Shown: piece by piece, positions 24,525 through 33,345 of the stretch
How the letters are laid out: every line of letters begins with the position of its first letter
Position numbering within the stretch: position 1 is the first letter of the stretch
Source: Candidatus Zixiibacteriota bacterium
GTDB lineage: Bacteria; Zixibacteria; MSB-5A5; RBG-16-43-9
DNA: 51,975 nucleotides
Direction of reading: 5' to 3'
Assembly: GCA_030692925.1 (NCBI GenBank)
Contig: JAUYBY010000057.1
Coordinates: forward strand, 1 to 51,975
Made by a program: the position numbers and the translations under genes
Notes under the pieces: generated by a model
Told to the model about the DNA's origin: nothing
Seen by the model: only the letters and a program-made list of their open reading frames with translations
The model's database searches: none

Positions 24525-26393
24525 ATGAAAGATTTAAAACCTGAAGATATCAATGTAATTGTAGCCACCGATTGTGGAAGCACTACCACTAAAGCCATTT
24601 TAATCGAGAAAAGAGGAGATGAATATCGTTTGATCGTGCGAGGTGAGGCTCCTACCACTGTTGAGGCTCCTTTTGAGGATGTGACTATGGGGGTTTTAAA
24701 TTCAGTGGCTGAGGTGGAGGAGCTTTCCGGAAGGAAGATTCTGGATGAGAAAGGAGCGATAATCTCTCCTGCTAAGGGAAATGTAGGCACTGATATTTAT
24801 GTCTCCACCTCCAGCGCAGGCGGCGGTTTGCAGATGATGGTCGCCGGCGTGGTCAGGAGCATGACTGCAGAAAGTGCTGAAAGAGCCGCCTTAGGAGCAG
24901 GCGCCATTGTGATGGACGTTATTGCATCGAATGATAAAAGGCTTCCTCACCAGCAAATTCAGAGGATCAGGCATCTAAGACCTGATATGATTGTGCTTTC
25001 TGGAGGAATCGACGGTGGCACAACCACCCACGTAGTTGAATTGGCTGAGCTTCTTTCTGCTGCAGACCCAAAACCCAGGCTGGGTATAGGGTATAGACTT
25101 CCGGTCATCTATGCTGGAAATGTCGACGCACGTGAAGCCATAAAAAATACTCTCGGAGATAAAGTTGACTTGACCATAGTGGACAATATCCGCCCGGTCC
25201 TGGAAAGGGAAAACCTCTTCCCTGCTCGTGAAAAGATTCACGATTTATTTATGGAGCACGTGATGGCTCAAGCTCCCGGTTACAAGAAGCTTATGACCTG
25301 GACCGATGCGCCGATTATGCCCACACCTGGGGCAGTTGGTTTGATTATGAAGAAAATTGCAGACGAAGAGGGGATCGAGGTGGTGGGTGTGGATATTGGT
25401 GGTGCTACTACGGATATCTTCTCCGTATTTCAGGGGACATTTAATAGAACAGTTAGCGCCAACTTAGGAATGAGCTATTCTGTATCCAATGTCTTCGCTG
25501 AGGCTGGCTTAAATAATGTGATGAGATGGGTTCCTTTTCACATGAACGAAAGGGATTTGAGAAACCGGGTTAAAAACAAGATGATCCGGCCAACCACCAT
25601 CCCCCAGACCATGGAGGACTTGATCTTCGAACAGGCAATTGCCAAAGAGGCATTGCGCCTTGCCTTTATCCAGCATAAATCTTTTGCCACGGTTTTAAAA
25701 GGGATCCAGCAGCAGAGGACCATAGCCGATGCCTTTGCCCAGACCGCAGGTGGTCTGACCCTGGTAAATATGATGACCTTAAATATGCTCATCGGCTCTG
25801 GAGGGGTTTTATCCCATGCTCCCAGAAGAGACCAGGCTGCTTTAATGTTAATAGACGGATTTATGCCGGAGGGGGTAACCAGGCTATCAGTAGACAGCAT
25901 CTTCATGATGCCCCAGCTCGGGGTTTTGTCCACTGTCCATACCAAAGCCGCAGTTGAGGTCTTCAACAAAGATTGTCTGATCCATTTAGGAACCTGCATC
26001 GCACCAGCAGGTGAATTAAAGGTCGATTACAGCTCTACGACCCGTAGGGAGGAAAAAGAGATTTTAAAATTTAAATTTCATATGCCCAATGGTGAAACAA
26101 TCGAAGGCACTTTAAAATATGCCGAGATGAAAAAATTCCCCTTAGGCTTTGACGACAAAGGGGTTCCGTTAAAGGCCAAAGCTACTTTAGAGCCGCTTAG
26201 AGGTTTTGACGTCGGCGCAGGAAAAGGAACCAAGGTGGAGAAAGAGATCTCCGGCGGCGTTACCGGAATTATTTTAGATGGCAGAGGAAGACCATTTAAC
26301 GTGCCAGTTGATGATAAAATCAGAGTGCAGAAGCTTAAAGAGTGGATGATAGCTTTGGAGATTTATCCGAAGGAGGCATTGGAGAGGTTGTAA
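24525..26393 (+). CDS. MutL-like (glutamate mutase accessory family) ASKHA ATPase
   Basis: The protein has 622 residues. 'ATDCGSTTTKAILIE' at residues 14-28 is the first phosphate loop of an ASKHA ATPase. A second one, 'VVGVDIGGATTDIFSVF', lies near residue 289. The overall sequence matches the MutL family known beside glutamate and ornithine mutases, whose role is thought to be reactivation or assembly. No mutase gene is present here. The gene instead precedes an unknown protein and the triplicated membrane module, suggesting a different client. AAAGGAG is seven bases before the ATG. Confidence 0.85.
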   Translation: MKDLKPEDINVIVATDCGSTTTKAILIEKRGDEYRLIVRGEAPTTVEAPFEDVTMGVLNSVAEVEELSGRKILDEKGAIISPAKGNVGTDIYVSTSSAGGGLQMMVAGVVRSMTAESAERAALGAGAIVMDVIASNDKRLPHQQIQRIRHLRPDMIVLSGGIDGGTTTHVVELAELLSAADPKPRLGIGYRLPVIYAGNVDAREAIKNTLGDKVDLTIVDNIRPVLERENLFPAREKIHDLFMEHVMAQAPGYKKLMTWTDAPIMPTPGAVGLIMKKIADEEGIEVVGVDIGGATTDIFSVFQGTFNRTVSANLGMSYSVSNVFAEAGLNNVMRWVPFHMNERDLRNRVKNKMIRPTTIPQTMEDLIFEQAIAKEALRLAFIQHKSFATVLKGIQQQRTIADAFAQTAGGLTLVNMMTLNMLIGSGGVLSHAPRRDQAALMLIDGFMPEGVTRLSVDSIFMMPQLGVLSTVHTKAAVEVFNKDCLIHLGTCIAPAGELKVDYSSTTRREEKEILKFKFHMPNGETIEGTLKYAEMKKFPLGFDDKGVPLKAKATLEPLRGFDVGAGKGTKVEKEISGGVTGIILDGRGRPFNVPVDDKIRVQKLKEWMIALEIYPKEALERL

Positions 26394-26400
26394 ACTTGAG

Positions 26401-26483
26401 TGGAGTATAAACCTTTAGGTTTATCTAAAAACTGTAGTTGCTCGATTCATCGAGCAAGAAAGCCAAATAAATTGGGCAACTAC
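26401..26483. repeat. Half family B repeat followed by family C repeat
   Basis: TGGAGTATAAACCTTTAGG (26401 on) is one half of family B. From 26434 to 26483 lies family C: ends GTAGTTGC and GCAACTAC are inverted, with inner hairpins GCTCGATTCATCGAGC and CCAAATAAATTGG. It fills the gap before the next gene. Confidence 0.75.
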
Positions 26484-26506
26484 ATTGAAATCTAAAAGGA
26501 GTTTTT

Positions 26507-27634
26507 ATGGGTCACGCATATACCCCCGGTTTGAAAGTAACTGAAAAGCTTTTAGTAACCAAGAAAAGAATTTTACCTTTAAAGGGCGAGGTCTTAGTAA
26601 AAGTCGGTGATAAGGTAAGCCCGGATACTGTGGTTGCCAGGACCAATCTTCCTGGAAATGTTGAGCCGATTAACATCGCCAATATCTTGGGGCTTCCGCC
26701 AGAGGATGTGCCTGAGCATATGCTTAAAAAAGAAGGGGAAAAAGTTAAGGAAAACGAGGTGATCGCCAGGAGCAAAACCTTCTTTGGACTTTTCTCCTCA
26801 GAATGCAAGTCAAAATCTGAAGGGACAATCGAAAGCATCTCCTCCATTACCGGGCAGGTCCTGATCCGGGGAAACCCTATCCCGGTTGAGATAAAAGCCT
26901 ATTTAGAAGGAGAAGTGGTGGAGGTCTTTCCGAAGGAGGGTGTTTCGGTCAGCACCTGGGGCTCATTCATCCAGGGGATCTTCGGAATCGGCGGGGAGAC
27001 TCACGGAGAACTTAAAATTGTGACCAAGGATAACACCGAAGTGCTAACTGATAGCCTGATTGATAAAGAATGTGCTGGCAAGGTGATTGTAGGCGGAAGC
27101 CTGGTTACCAGCCCCGCGATAAAAAAAGCAGTCTCAGTTGGAGCAAAGGGGATCGTCATAGGCGGGTTTGATGATAAGGATTTGAGGGAATTCTTAGGAT
27201 ATGATTTAGGAGTAGCCATAACGGGTTCAGAGGAATTAGGCATAACTTTAGTGGTTACCGAGGGGTTCGGGCAGATAAATATGGCAGAAAGGACTTTTGA
27301 ACTACTTAAATCCAAACAAGGAAAAATGGCTTGCATAAATGGAGCCACCCAGATAAGGGCGGGAGTGATCAGGCCTGAGGTGGTGATCCCTTATGCTGGT
27401 GATATTCATCAGAAAATCGAGACCGAGAAATTTGAAAACGTCGGCTTGCAGATCGGAAGCCCTATCCGCGTAATCCGCGAGCCTTATTTCGGCAAGCTGG
27501 GCAAGGTAGTTGACCTTCCCTCCCCTTTGCAAAAACTGGAGTCTGAATCCTCAGCCCGGGTTTTGGAAGTAGAATTCGCAGACAAAAAAAGAGCAGTAAT
27601 CCCCAGGGCAAATGTGGAGATGTTAGAAGAATAA
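26507..27634 (+). CDS. Unknown protein with barrel-sandwich-like and KOW-like segments
   Basis: The protein has 375 residues. The N-terminus 'LKGEVLVKVGDKVSPDTVVA' is typical of barrel-sandwich (biotinyl/RnfC-like) beta-domains. A second such segment ('EGEVVEVFPKEGVSV') lies about residue 130. A glycine-rich middle ('IGGETHGELKIV', 'VIVGGSLVTSPAIKKAVSVGAKGIVIGG') follows, and near residue 318 'RVIREPYFGKLGKVVDLP' looks like a KOW/SH3-like turn. I do not recognise a named family. It follows the MutL-like gene with the same orientation; the pair is probably functionally linked. Confidence 0.65.
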   Translation: MGHAYTPGLKVTEKLLVTKKRILPLKGEVLVKVGDKVSPDTVVARTNLPGNVEPINIANILGLPPEDVPEHMLKKEGEKVKENEVIARSKTFFGLFSSECKSKSEGTIESISSITGQVLIRGNPIPVEIKAYLEGEVVEVFPKEGVSVSTWGSFIQGIFGIGGETHGELKIVTKDNTEVLTDSLIDKECAGKVIVGGSLVTSPAIKKAVSVGAKGIVIGGFDDKDLREFLGYDLGVAITGSEELGITLVVTEGFGQINMAERTFELLKSKQGKMACINGATQIRAGVIRPEVVIPYAGDIHQKIETEKFENVGLQIGSPIRVIREPYFGKLGKVVDLPSPLQKLESESSARVLEVEFADKKRAVIPRANVEMLEE

Positions 27635-27845
27635 AGAGTTCAAATGTTCAAAGGTTCAATAGTCCAAAGGAAAAACCTTTAAACCTCTGTGCCTGCCAGG
27701 TCCCCTGACCTGGCAGGTTTCCAAGTCGTGTGAGGGAACCCGACTGACACTGGAAGCTTTATCAAAAGGTAAACCTGAAGGTTTACACTCCAAATCTGGT
27801 AATCCCGCCTTGCCTCCAAGGCGGGATTATTTATGTAAAAAACCC

Positions 27846-27873
27846 TTGACTAAAAAAACTTATTTGGTAAATT
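27846..27873 (+). promoter_or_regulatory. Candidate promoter for the membrane module
   Basis: TTGACT (27846-27851) and TAAATT (27868-27873) are 16 bases apart, about 200 bases upstream of the first module gene. It is the best promoter-like pair in this leader. Confidence 0.35.
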
Positions 27874-27985
27874 AAATGCCGAAATGAAGAAACCTTTAAT
27901 GCCCGGAGGTTCTTTCTGAAGAAAAGAATTATTCTGCGGAGAAAATTTGAAATAGAGACCAGGGCAACTCATTTTTCTTTTTTAG

Positions 27986-28018
27986 CCACTAATTTACTTT
28001 TTAGATTAGTGGTTTTTT
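27986..28018 (+). terminator. Terminator-like hairpin in the leader of the membrane module
   Basis: CCACTAAT (27986-27993) pairs with ATTAGTGG (28005-28012), followed directly by TTTTTT (28013-28018). It is only 55 bases before the chosen start of the first module gene and downstream of the candidate promoter. It may be an attenuator or may simply end upstream transcription. Confidence 0.6.
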
Positions 28019-28072
28019 ATTTTTATAAATATGCTTGACAGGTTCAGAGTCGTAGGCCAGGAAAAGAAACAG

Positions 28073-29230
28073 ATGATCCGCTTTTCTTTTATTTTTCTTT
28101 TCACTCTTCTTTTATTCAGCTCCGCAACAGGTCAAGAGGCAACCCTTCCTCCTTCCCCACCTACAGATGTGATAGCTAAAGATACCCCCAATGACGCTGG
28201 AGGGAGTATAACCATAACCTGGAAGAAATCTCCGGATGACATCGGTGCAGTCAGGGAAGAAAATAAAGTCAAGGGGTACGAGATCCTGAGGTCAACTGAG
28301 AGTGGAGGAGAATACGAGGTATTAGGCAAGACCACGGCTGGCGCAGAAACCTATTTCGATTCTCACGCCAAAAATGGAGTGCTTTACTATTATAAAGTAA
28401 GGGCACTTGGTATGCAGTCGTTTTCGGAGTCTCTCCCCGCCACACCAGCTAAAGCCAAAGCCCAGTGGCTTGACTGGAGAAGAAAGTACACTTTTCTCCT
28501 GGCTCTAATCTTAGCTTTATCCATTGTCTATTTTATCAATCAGGCAAAATCCGGAAAACAGCTTTTCATCCGCAAGATAGCCGGGTTGGAGGCGGTAGAG
28601 GAAGCGGTGGGCAGGGCAACTGAGATGGGCAGAAAGATATTCTATATTCCTGGAATATCGGATATGGACAGTATGCAGACCATAGCCGCGGTCACCATTT
28701 TAGGCCAGGTGGCTAAGAAGACCGCAGAGTACGAGGCAAAACTGGAAGTTCCAACCTCTCGCTCCCTGGTTATGGTCTCCTGCAGGGAAACCATAAAAGA
28801 GGCTTATTCCAATGCCGGCAGGCCTGATCTTTACAACGAGGATATGGTCTATTATCTGACTGACGACCAGTTCGGCTATACTGCGGCAGTGGATGGGCTT
28901 TTTGTCAGGGAAAAACCGGCCGCGGTTTTCCTGCAGGGTCAGTTCTATGCCGAATCCTTAATCTTAGCTGAGACCGGCAATTACGTGGGAGCAATCCAGA
29001 TCGCAGGGACTGCTCAGCCAGCCCAGCTTCCTTTCTTCGTTGCTGCCTGCGATTACACCCTGATCGGGGAAGAGCTTTTCGCAGCCTCAGCCTATCTTTC
29101 CAGGGACCCGAAGCTTCTGGGAAGCTTAAAAGGGCAGGACGTGGGAAAATTTATTTTCCTTTTCTTTATAATAGTCGGCTCTTTATTTATAACCTTTGGA
29201 ATTTACGATTTGAGTTTCTTATTCCGTTAG
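28073..29230 (+). CDS. Module copy 1, gene A: secreted FN3 domain plus membrane-anchored DUF6754-like domain
   Basis: The protein has 385 residues. A signal peptide (1-20), an FN3 domain (about 27-128, with 'PSPPTDVIAKDT...GGSITITWKKSPDD' and 'YYYKVRAL'), a transmembrane helix (about 139-156), a cytosolic-side domain and a C-terminal helix (about 359-380) are in order. The domain carries 'AVEEAVGRATEMGRKIFYIPGI' and 'ACDYTLIGEELFAASAYLS', shared with two paralogues at 31441 and 34846. I associate this domain with DUF6754 from memory, unverified. I chose ATG 28073, not 28031, since the signal peptide then lies at the N-terminus and AGGA precedes it. Confidence 0.75.
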   Translation: MIRFSFIFLFTLLLFSSATGQEATLPPSPPTDVIAKDTPNDAGGSITITWKKSPDDIGAVREENKVKGYEILRSTESGGEYEVLGKTTAGAETYFDSHAKNGVLYYYKVRALGMQSFSESLPATPAKAKAQWLDWRRKYTFLLALILALSIVYFINQAKSGKQLFIRKIAGLEAVEEAVGRATEMGRKIFYIPGISDMDSMQTIAAVTILGQVAKKTAEYEAKLEVPTSRSLVMVSCRETIKEAYSNAGRPDLYNEDMVYYLTDDQFGYTAAVDGLFVREKPAAVFLQGQFYAESLILAETGNYVGAIQIAGTAQPAQLPFFVAACDYTLIGEELFAASAYLSRDPKLLGSLKGQDVGKFIFLFFIIVGSLFITFGIYDLSFLFR

Positions 29231-29251
29231 TTTTTCAGGAGAAGACTTAAG

Positions 29252-29899
29252 ATGCGCAGAGAAGTCCCTTTAGCTATAACTGCCATAGTTGGATTTGCCT
29301 TGATAATCGTCTATTTCATACCCCATCCTCCTTTCAACCACTCTAGAGATTTTTTTGAGGACCTGTTCTTCATTATAGCCGCCTTCGCTATCTGGCTGGG
29401 GTGTTTGAATCTTCTGAAAGTAAATGCGGATAAAGTCTATCGCCAGAAAAAAGGCTGGCTTTTCAGCGTGGTGGTCTGGTTTGGTTTTTTCCTGATGGTT
29501 ATTGTAGGTTTCTGGGAGGGAAGGGGCTTTATGAATCCGGGCACCACTTTTTATTACCTGTATGACAAGCTCTATTATCCTTTGAATGCTACCATGTTTT
29601 CCATTTTAGCTTTCTTTGTAGCCTCAGCCTCTTACCGGGCATTCAGAGCCAGGAACAAGGAAGCAACTATTCTTTTGATCGCGGCTTTGTTTGTGATGTT
29701 AGGCCGGGTTCCTTTTGGATATTATCTTTCCTCCTGGCTTCCAGAGGGGTGGAGATTAGGAAATATAACTGACTGGATAATGGATTTCCCTCAAACCGCT
29801 GCGCAACGGGCTATAATGATAGGGATAGCCCTGGGAATAGTTTCCTCCTCTCTCCGGGTTTTGTTAGGACTAGAGAGGACTTTTGCCAGCGGAGAATGA
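29252..29899 (+). CDS. Module copy 1, gene B: multi-pass membrane protein
   Basis: The protein has 215 residues. About five to six hydrophobic helices are visible, starting at 'LAITAIVGFALIIVYFIPH'. Conserved pieces shared with copies 2 and 3 are the MRREVP-type start, 'YYPLNATMFSILAFFVASASYRAFRARN', and the end 'RAIMIGIALGIVSSSLRVLLGLERTF'. GGAGAAG is in the 21-base gap before the start. The family is unknown to me. The repeated arginines after the hydrophobic segment (YRAFRAR) suggest a conserved cytosolic loop. Confidence 0.75.
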   Translation: MRREVPLAITAIVGFALIIVYFIPHPPFNHSRDFFEDLFFIIAAFAIWLGCLNLLKVNADKVYRQKKGWLFSVVVWFGFFLMVIVGFWEGRGFMNPGTTFYYLYDKLYYPLNATMFSILAFFVASASYRAFRARNKEATILLIAALFVMLGRVPFGYYLSSWLPEGWRLGNITDWIMDFPQTAAQRAIMIGIALGIVSSSLRVLLGLERTFASGE

Positions 29900-29921
29900 A
29901 ATAGGTTTTTGAGGAGAGAAG

Positions 29922-30764
29922 ATGAATTTTTTAGAAAAGCTCTTAGCCCTTGACCGCAGGATAATCTTTCTTTTCATCGCTATTGCCGTAGCCTTGCCTT
30001 TGTTTTTTACGGTCAAATTACATATTGAGGTTACGCCGGTTGTCAGGAATTTACATAATGCCCTGGAAGCCTTACCTCCCGGGTCTAAGGTCTTGGTATC
30101 GTTGGATTATGATCCGGGCTCTATGCCTGAATTACAGCCTATGGCTGAGTCTTTTTTCCGCTACTGCTTTATGAGGGATTTAAAGATAATCATCATAGGG
30201 CTGTGGCCCAACGGGCCTATTCAGGCTAATTCAGCTTTAGAGGTCATCCTGAATGAACCTGACATAAAGAAGAAAAACCCAAAGTATGGCATAGATTACG
30301 TGAACTTAGGATATACTGCCGGAAACGAGGTGGTTATCGAGAGGATGGGAAGCGATATTCCTGTCACCTTTCCTAAGGATTACAGTGGAAGTAAAACTGA
30401 GGACCTTCCCTTGATGAAGGGGGTAAAGAATTTCAACAATATAGATTTTGTCTATAACCTTTCAGCTGGCTATCCTGGCACGGTAGAGTGGGTCTTATTC
30501 GGGGTTGACCCTTACAAGATAAAGTTAGGTGCTGGAAACACCGCAGTCCAGGCTCCTCAGATTTACCCTTATCTCAACAGCGGACAACTGGTCGGACTTT
30601 TAGGCGGTATGAAGGGCGGTGCAGAGTTTGAAATCGCCACCGGGCACCCGGCTAAAGCGGTAAAATTTATGTTCTCTCAATCAGTGTCCCATGCGCTTAT
30701 CTGTTTTTTCATCCTGATCGGTAATTTCGCTTATTTTGCTACCAGAAAGAAAAAAGGTGCATAA
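29922..30764 (+). CDS. Module copy 1, gene C: double-anchored protein with soluble domain
   Basis: The protein has 280 residues. Helix one (about 14-32) follows a conserved start 'MNFLEKLLALDRRIIFLFIA'. A soluble domain follows with 'GSKVLVSLDYDPGSMPELQPM', 'DYSGSKTEDLPLMKGVKNF' and 'PYLNSGQLVGLLGGMKGGAEFE', all kept in copies 2 and 3. A final helix (about 250-272) ends in a lysine tail. No enzyme motif is recognised. A GAGGAGAG ribosome-binding site precedes the start. The aspartates and glycines in the domain are conserved across copies. Confidence 0.75.
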   Translation: MNFLEKLLALDRRIIFLFIAIAVALPLFFTVKLHIEVTPVVRNLHNALEALPPGSKVLVSLDYDPGSMPELQPMAESFFRYCFMRDLKIIIIGLWPNGPIQANSALEVILNEPDIKKKNPKYGIDYVNLGYTAGNEVVIERMGSDIPVTFPKDYSGSKTEDLPLMKGVKNFNNIDFVYNLSAGYPGTVEWVLFGVDPYKIKLGAGNTAVQAPQIYPYLNSGQLVGLLGGMKGGAEFEIATGHPAKAVKFMFSQSVSHALICFFILIGNFAYFATRKKKGA

Positions 30765-30778
30765 ATGAAGAGGAGAAG

Positions 30779-31399
30779 ATGATGGAAACGATCGGGATCT
30801 GGATAGCGGCTTTACTCACCTTAGGGATTTTCAGCTTTTTGTATAAGGACAATCCATTCTATAAGTTTTGCGAATCTTTATTTGTCGGGATCTCAGCAGG
30901 ATACTGGTTTGTCACCACTTTCTGGCAGGTCTTTATGCCCAAGCTGGCAGATAACTTAGTCGCTGGCAGGCTCTATTACATAATTGGAGGCGTCTTCGGC
31001 GTGCTGATGCTCCTACGCCTTTTCCCAAAGATCGGCTGGCTCTCCAGATGGTCCTTAGCCTTGGTAGTGGGAACGACTGCCGGCCTTTATTTTACCCGTT
31101 ACCTGGTGAGCAATGGAATGATCCAGGTGCAGAACACCATCATCCCTCTTTATGTAAAAGGTAATCTATCTCAGACCATAGGGAATTTAGTTATTGTGAT
31201 TGGAACCTTTAGCGGTTTAATCTATTTTTTCTTTTCCAAGGAGCACAAGGGCGCCTTTGGAGGCTTAGCCAAGCTGGGGATCTGGTTTTTGATGCTCTCC
31301 TTTGGCGCCTCTTTCGGGTATACGGTTATGTCCAGGATGTCTCTTCTCATCGGCAGGATGGACTTCCTTTTAGGAACCTGGTTGGGGTTGATTCGATAG
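30779..31399 (+). CDS. Module copy 1, gene D: multi-pass membrane protein
   Basis: The protein has 206 residues. Around six hydrophobic helices are seen. Copies 2 and 3 share 'FSFLYKDNPFYKFCE', 'LIYFFFSKEHKGAFG' and 'SFGASFGYTVMSRMSLLIGRM'. The spacing to gene C is 14 bases, with GAGGAGAAG before a double ATG (30779 or 30782). The charged and glycine residues conserved inside membrane helices suggest a functional channel or pore, but that is inference. Confidence 0.75.
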   Translation: MMETIGIWIAALLTLGIFSFLYKDNPFYKFCESLFVGISAGYWFVTTFWQVFMPKLADNLVAGRLYYIIGGVFGVLMLLRLFPKIGWLSRWSLALVVGTTAGLYFTRYLVSNGMIQVQNTIIPLYVKGNLSQTIGNLVIVIGTFSGLIYFFFSKEHKGAFGGLAKLGIWFLMLSFGASFGYTVMSRMSLLIGRMDFLLGTWLGLIR

Positions 31400-31440
31400 A
31401 AATTAAGGCATGTAAATATAGAGGTTAGAGAAAGGATCAT

Positions 31441-32649
31441 ATGAGGTATAAAAACCTGAACAGATTGTTGATTTTGACGTTTTTTTTCTTTTTCCTAATT
31501 TTACCTTTAGGCCAGATTCTGGCTCAAGAGGATACCCTGCCCCCAGCTCCCCCCACCGAAGTAAGAGCTTCTGATACCCAGAACGATAATGGTCATTCCA
31601 TCACCATAACCTGGAAGCTTTCCGGAGATGATGGAGCAGGTAAGAAAGATGTAGTGGCATACGAGATTTTAAGGTCAGAATCACCTGCTGGCGAGTTTGT
31701 AGTACGGGGGATGGTGCCTGCTGGTAATAACACCTATCAGGATCGAGGGGCTAAAGAAAAGGAAGATAAAAACTATTTCCATCCTTACCATGATTTCTAT
31801 TATAAAGTCAGAGCCAAGACTTTAAATTCCTATTCAGAATCCGGGGTGGCTGGACCTGCCCAAGCTTACGGACAGTGGTTCCATTTAGGCAAACTCCCGG
31901 TATTTGTGGGAACTTTAGCCTTTACCATTATGGTCCTGGCTTTCATCAGCCTGGCACGTAAGGGTAAAAAGTTTTACGTAAGGCCATTGGCAGGTATAGA
32001 TGCGGTGGATGATGCTATCGGTAGAGCTACGGAGATGGGAAGACCTATACTTTACATTTTGGGCCTGGGTTCTGCGGCAGATATCGCCACTATCGCTTCA
32101 TTCACCATCCTGAATAGAATTGCCAAAAAGACAGCTGAGCATAAAACCAAAATAATCGTTCCCTGCAATGACCCGATCGTTATGTCTGTGGCTCAAGAGA
32201 CGGTAAAAGCAGGATATCTGGATGCTGGCAGGCCGGACATGTACCAGGAGGAAAATATCTTTTATATCACCTCAATGCAGTTTGCCTATGTGGCTGCGGT
32301 TAATGGTATAATGCTTAGAGAAAAAACTGCAACCAATTTTTATTTAGGGAAATTCTATGCCGAGTCTTTGATCTTAGCTGAGACCGGTTCTGTGGCCGGT
32401 TCTATCCAGATCTCCGGCACAGACGAGATCGCCCAGATACCTTTCTTTGTGGCGGCAACTGACTATACCCTGATCGGAGAAGAGCTTTATGCTGCATCAG
32501 CCTATTTAGGAAGGGAGCCTTTGCTTTTGGGTGCCTTAAAGGCACAGGATTTAGCCAAAGCCATTGTGATGATAAGCTTAGCCTCAGGGGCTGTGGCAGC
32601 CAGTTTTCATTTAGATTTCTTTTTGAGATTGTTTACAGTTCAAATGTAA
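31441..32649 (+). CDS. Module copy 2, gene A: FN3 domain plus DUF6754-like domain
   Basis: The protein has 402 residues, with the same layout as the copy 1 protein at 28073: signal peptide (ending LAQ near residue 29), FN3 ('PPAPPTEVRASDT...SITITWKLSGDDG'), a helix near 155-175, the conserved 'AVDDAIGRATEMGRPILYILGLG' and 'TDYTLIGEELYAASAYLGREP', and a last helix. The charged loop inside FN3 (AKEKEDKNYFHPYH) is longer than in copy 1. It follows D of copy 1 by 41 bases. Confidence 0.75.
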   Translation: MRYKNLNRLLILTFFFFFLILPLGQILAQEDTLPPAPPTEVRASDTQNDNGHSITITWKLSGDDGAGKKDVVAYEILRSESPAGEFVVRGMVPAGNNTYQDRGAKEKEDKNYFHPYHDFYYKVRAKTLNSYSESGVAGPAQAYGQWFHLGKLPVFVGTLAFTIMVLAFISLARKGKKFYVRPLAGIDAVDDAIGRATEMGRPILYILGLGSAADIATIASFTILNRIAKKTAEHKTKIIVPCNDPIVMSVAQETVKAGYLDAGRPDMYQEENIFYITSMQFAYVAAVNGIMLREKTATNFYLGKFYAESLILAETGSVAGSIQISGTDEIAQIPFFVAATDYTLIGEELYAASAYLGREPLLLGALKAQDLAKAIVMISLASGAVAASFHLDFFLRLFTVQM

Positions 32650-32668
32650 AAATTAAGGAGTAAGTTTA

Positions 32669-33295
32669 ATGCGCAGACAACTTCCCATCTTGATAGTTTT
32701 CGTGTCCGGGGTCTTTATGGTCATCCAATATTTTATACCTCACGAGTCGTTCGAGTTTATATATGAATATGCTATGGACTGGATAATAATCATTGGGATC
32801 TTCGCCATGCTATTAGGCTTATGGAGCTTGACCCGGGCCAGCGTGAGCAAGGTTCAAGCTAAAGCTCCAGGCTGGGGTTTTTCGGTGATGACCCTTGTCG
32901 GACTGGCTACCATGCTTTTTTTAGGCTTCTATAAAGGGAACAAAAGCATAGCTGAAGGCACCTTCTTTATGGATTTATTCTGGTACATCTATACCCCTAT
33001 TCAGGCAACTATGTTCTCCTTATTAGCTTTCTATATCGCTTCAGCCGCTTATCGATCCTTCAGGGTGAGAACTGTTTTAGCTACCATTCTTCTGGTAACC
33101 GCTTTAATCATTATGTTGAGATTGATCCCCTTAGGACCTATCTCTGGTGTAAACCAATGGCTGGCTTCATGGATTTTGACTGTCCCGAATATGGCAGCCA
33201 AAAGGGCTATCTGGATCGGGGTGGGTTTAGGTGCCACAGCTACTGCTTTGAAAATTATATTCGGGATCGAAAGAGCTTATATGGGGAAGGATTAA
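32669..33295 (+). CDS. Module copy 2, gene B: multi-pass membrane protein
   Basis: The protein has 208 residues and is the paralogue of the protein at 29252. Shared pieces include the MRRQLP start, 'YTPIQATMFSLLAFYIASAAYRSFRVR' and the end 'AAKRAIWIGVGLGATATALKIIFGIERAYMG'. AAGGAG is close to the start. About five helices. No enzymatic motif. Confidence 0.75.
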   Translation: MRRQLPILIVFVSGVFMVIQYFIPHESFEFIYEYAMDWIIIIGIFAMLLGLWSLTRASVSKVQAKAPGWGFSVMTLVGLATMLFLGFYKGNKSIAEGTFFMDLFWYIYTPIQATMFSLLAFYIASAAYRSFRVRTVLATILLVTALIIMLRLIPLGPISGVNQWLASWILTVPNMAAKRAIWIGVGLGATATALKIIFGIERAYMGKD

Positions 33296-33345
33296 TAGGC
33301 TATAGCCTAAAGGCTAAAGGTAATAGTTGAATGGAGGAATGAAAG

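Larger units (their letters stand above)
27635..28072. other. Repeat-rich leader upstream of the membrane module (438 bases)
   Basis: Reading left to right, it contains an AAACCTTTAAACC stretch, a CTGCCAGGTCCCCTGACC hairpin (about 27691-27717), and half family B (AAACCTGAAGGTTTACACTC, 27771-27790). Then come a CCCGCCTTGCC...GGCGGG palindrome (27804-27826), a candidate promoter at 27846-27873 and a terminator-like hairpin at 27986-28018. I see no gene in it. Confidence 0.6.

Noticed and set aside
24525-26393. DNA mismatch-repair MutL
   Set aside because: The name is shared, but the sequence has ASKHA loops (DCGSTTTKA, DIGGATTD) and lacks the GHKL motifs of mismatch-repair MutL; it belongs to the glutamate-mutase accessory family.
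28035-28040. TTGACA just before module gene A1 as a -35 box
   Set aside because: No -10-like sequence lies 15-19 bases downstream, and the position is inside the leader next to the start.
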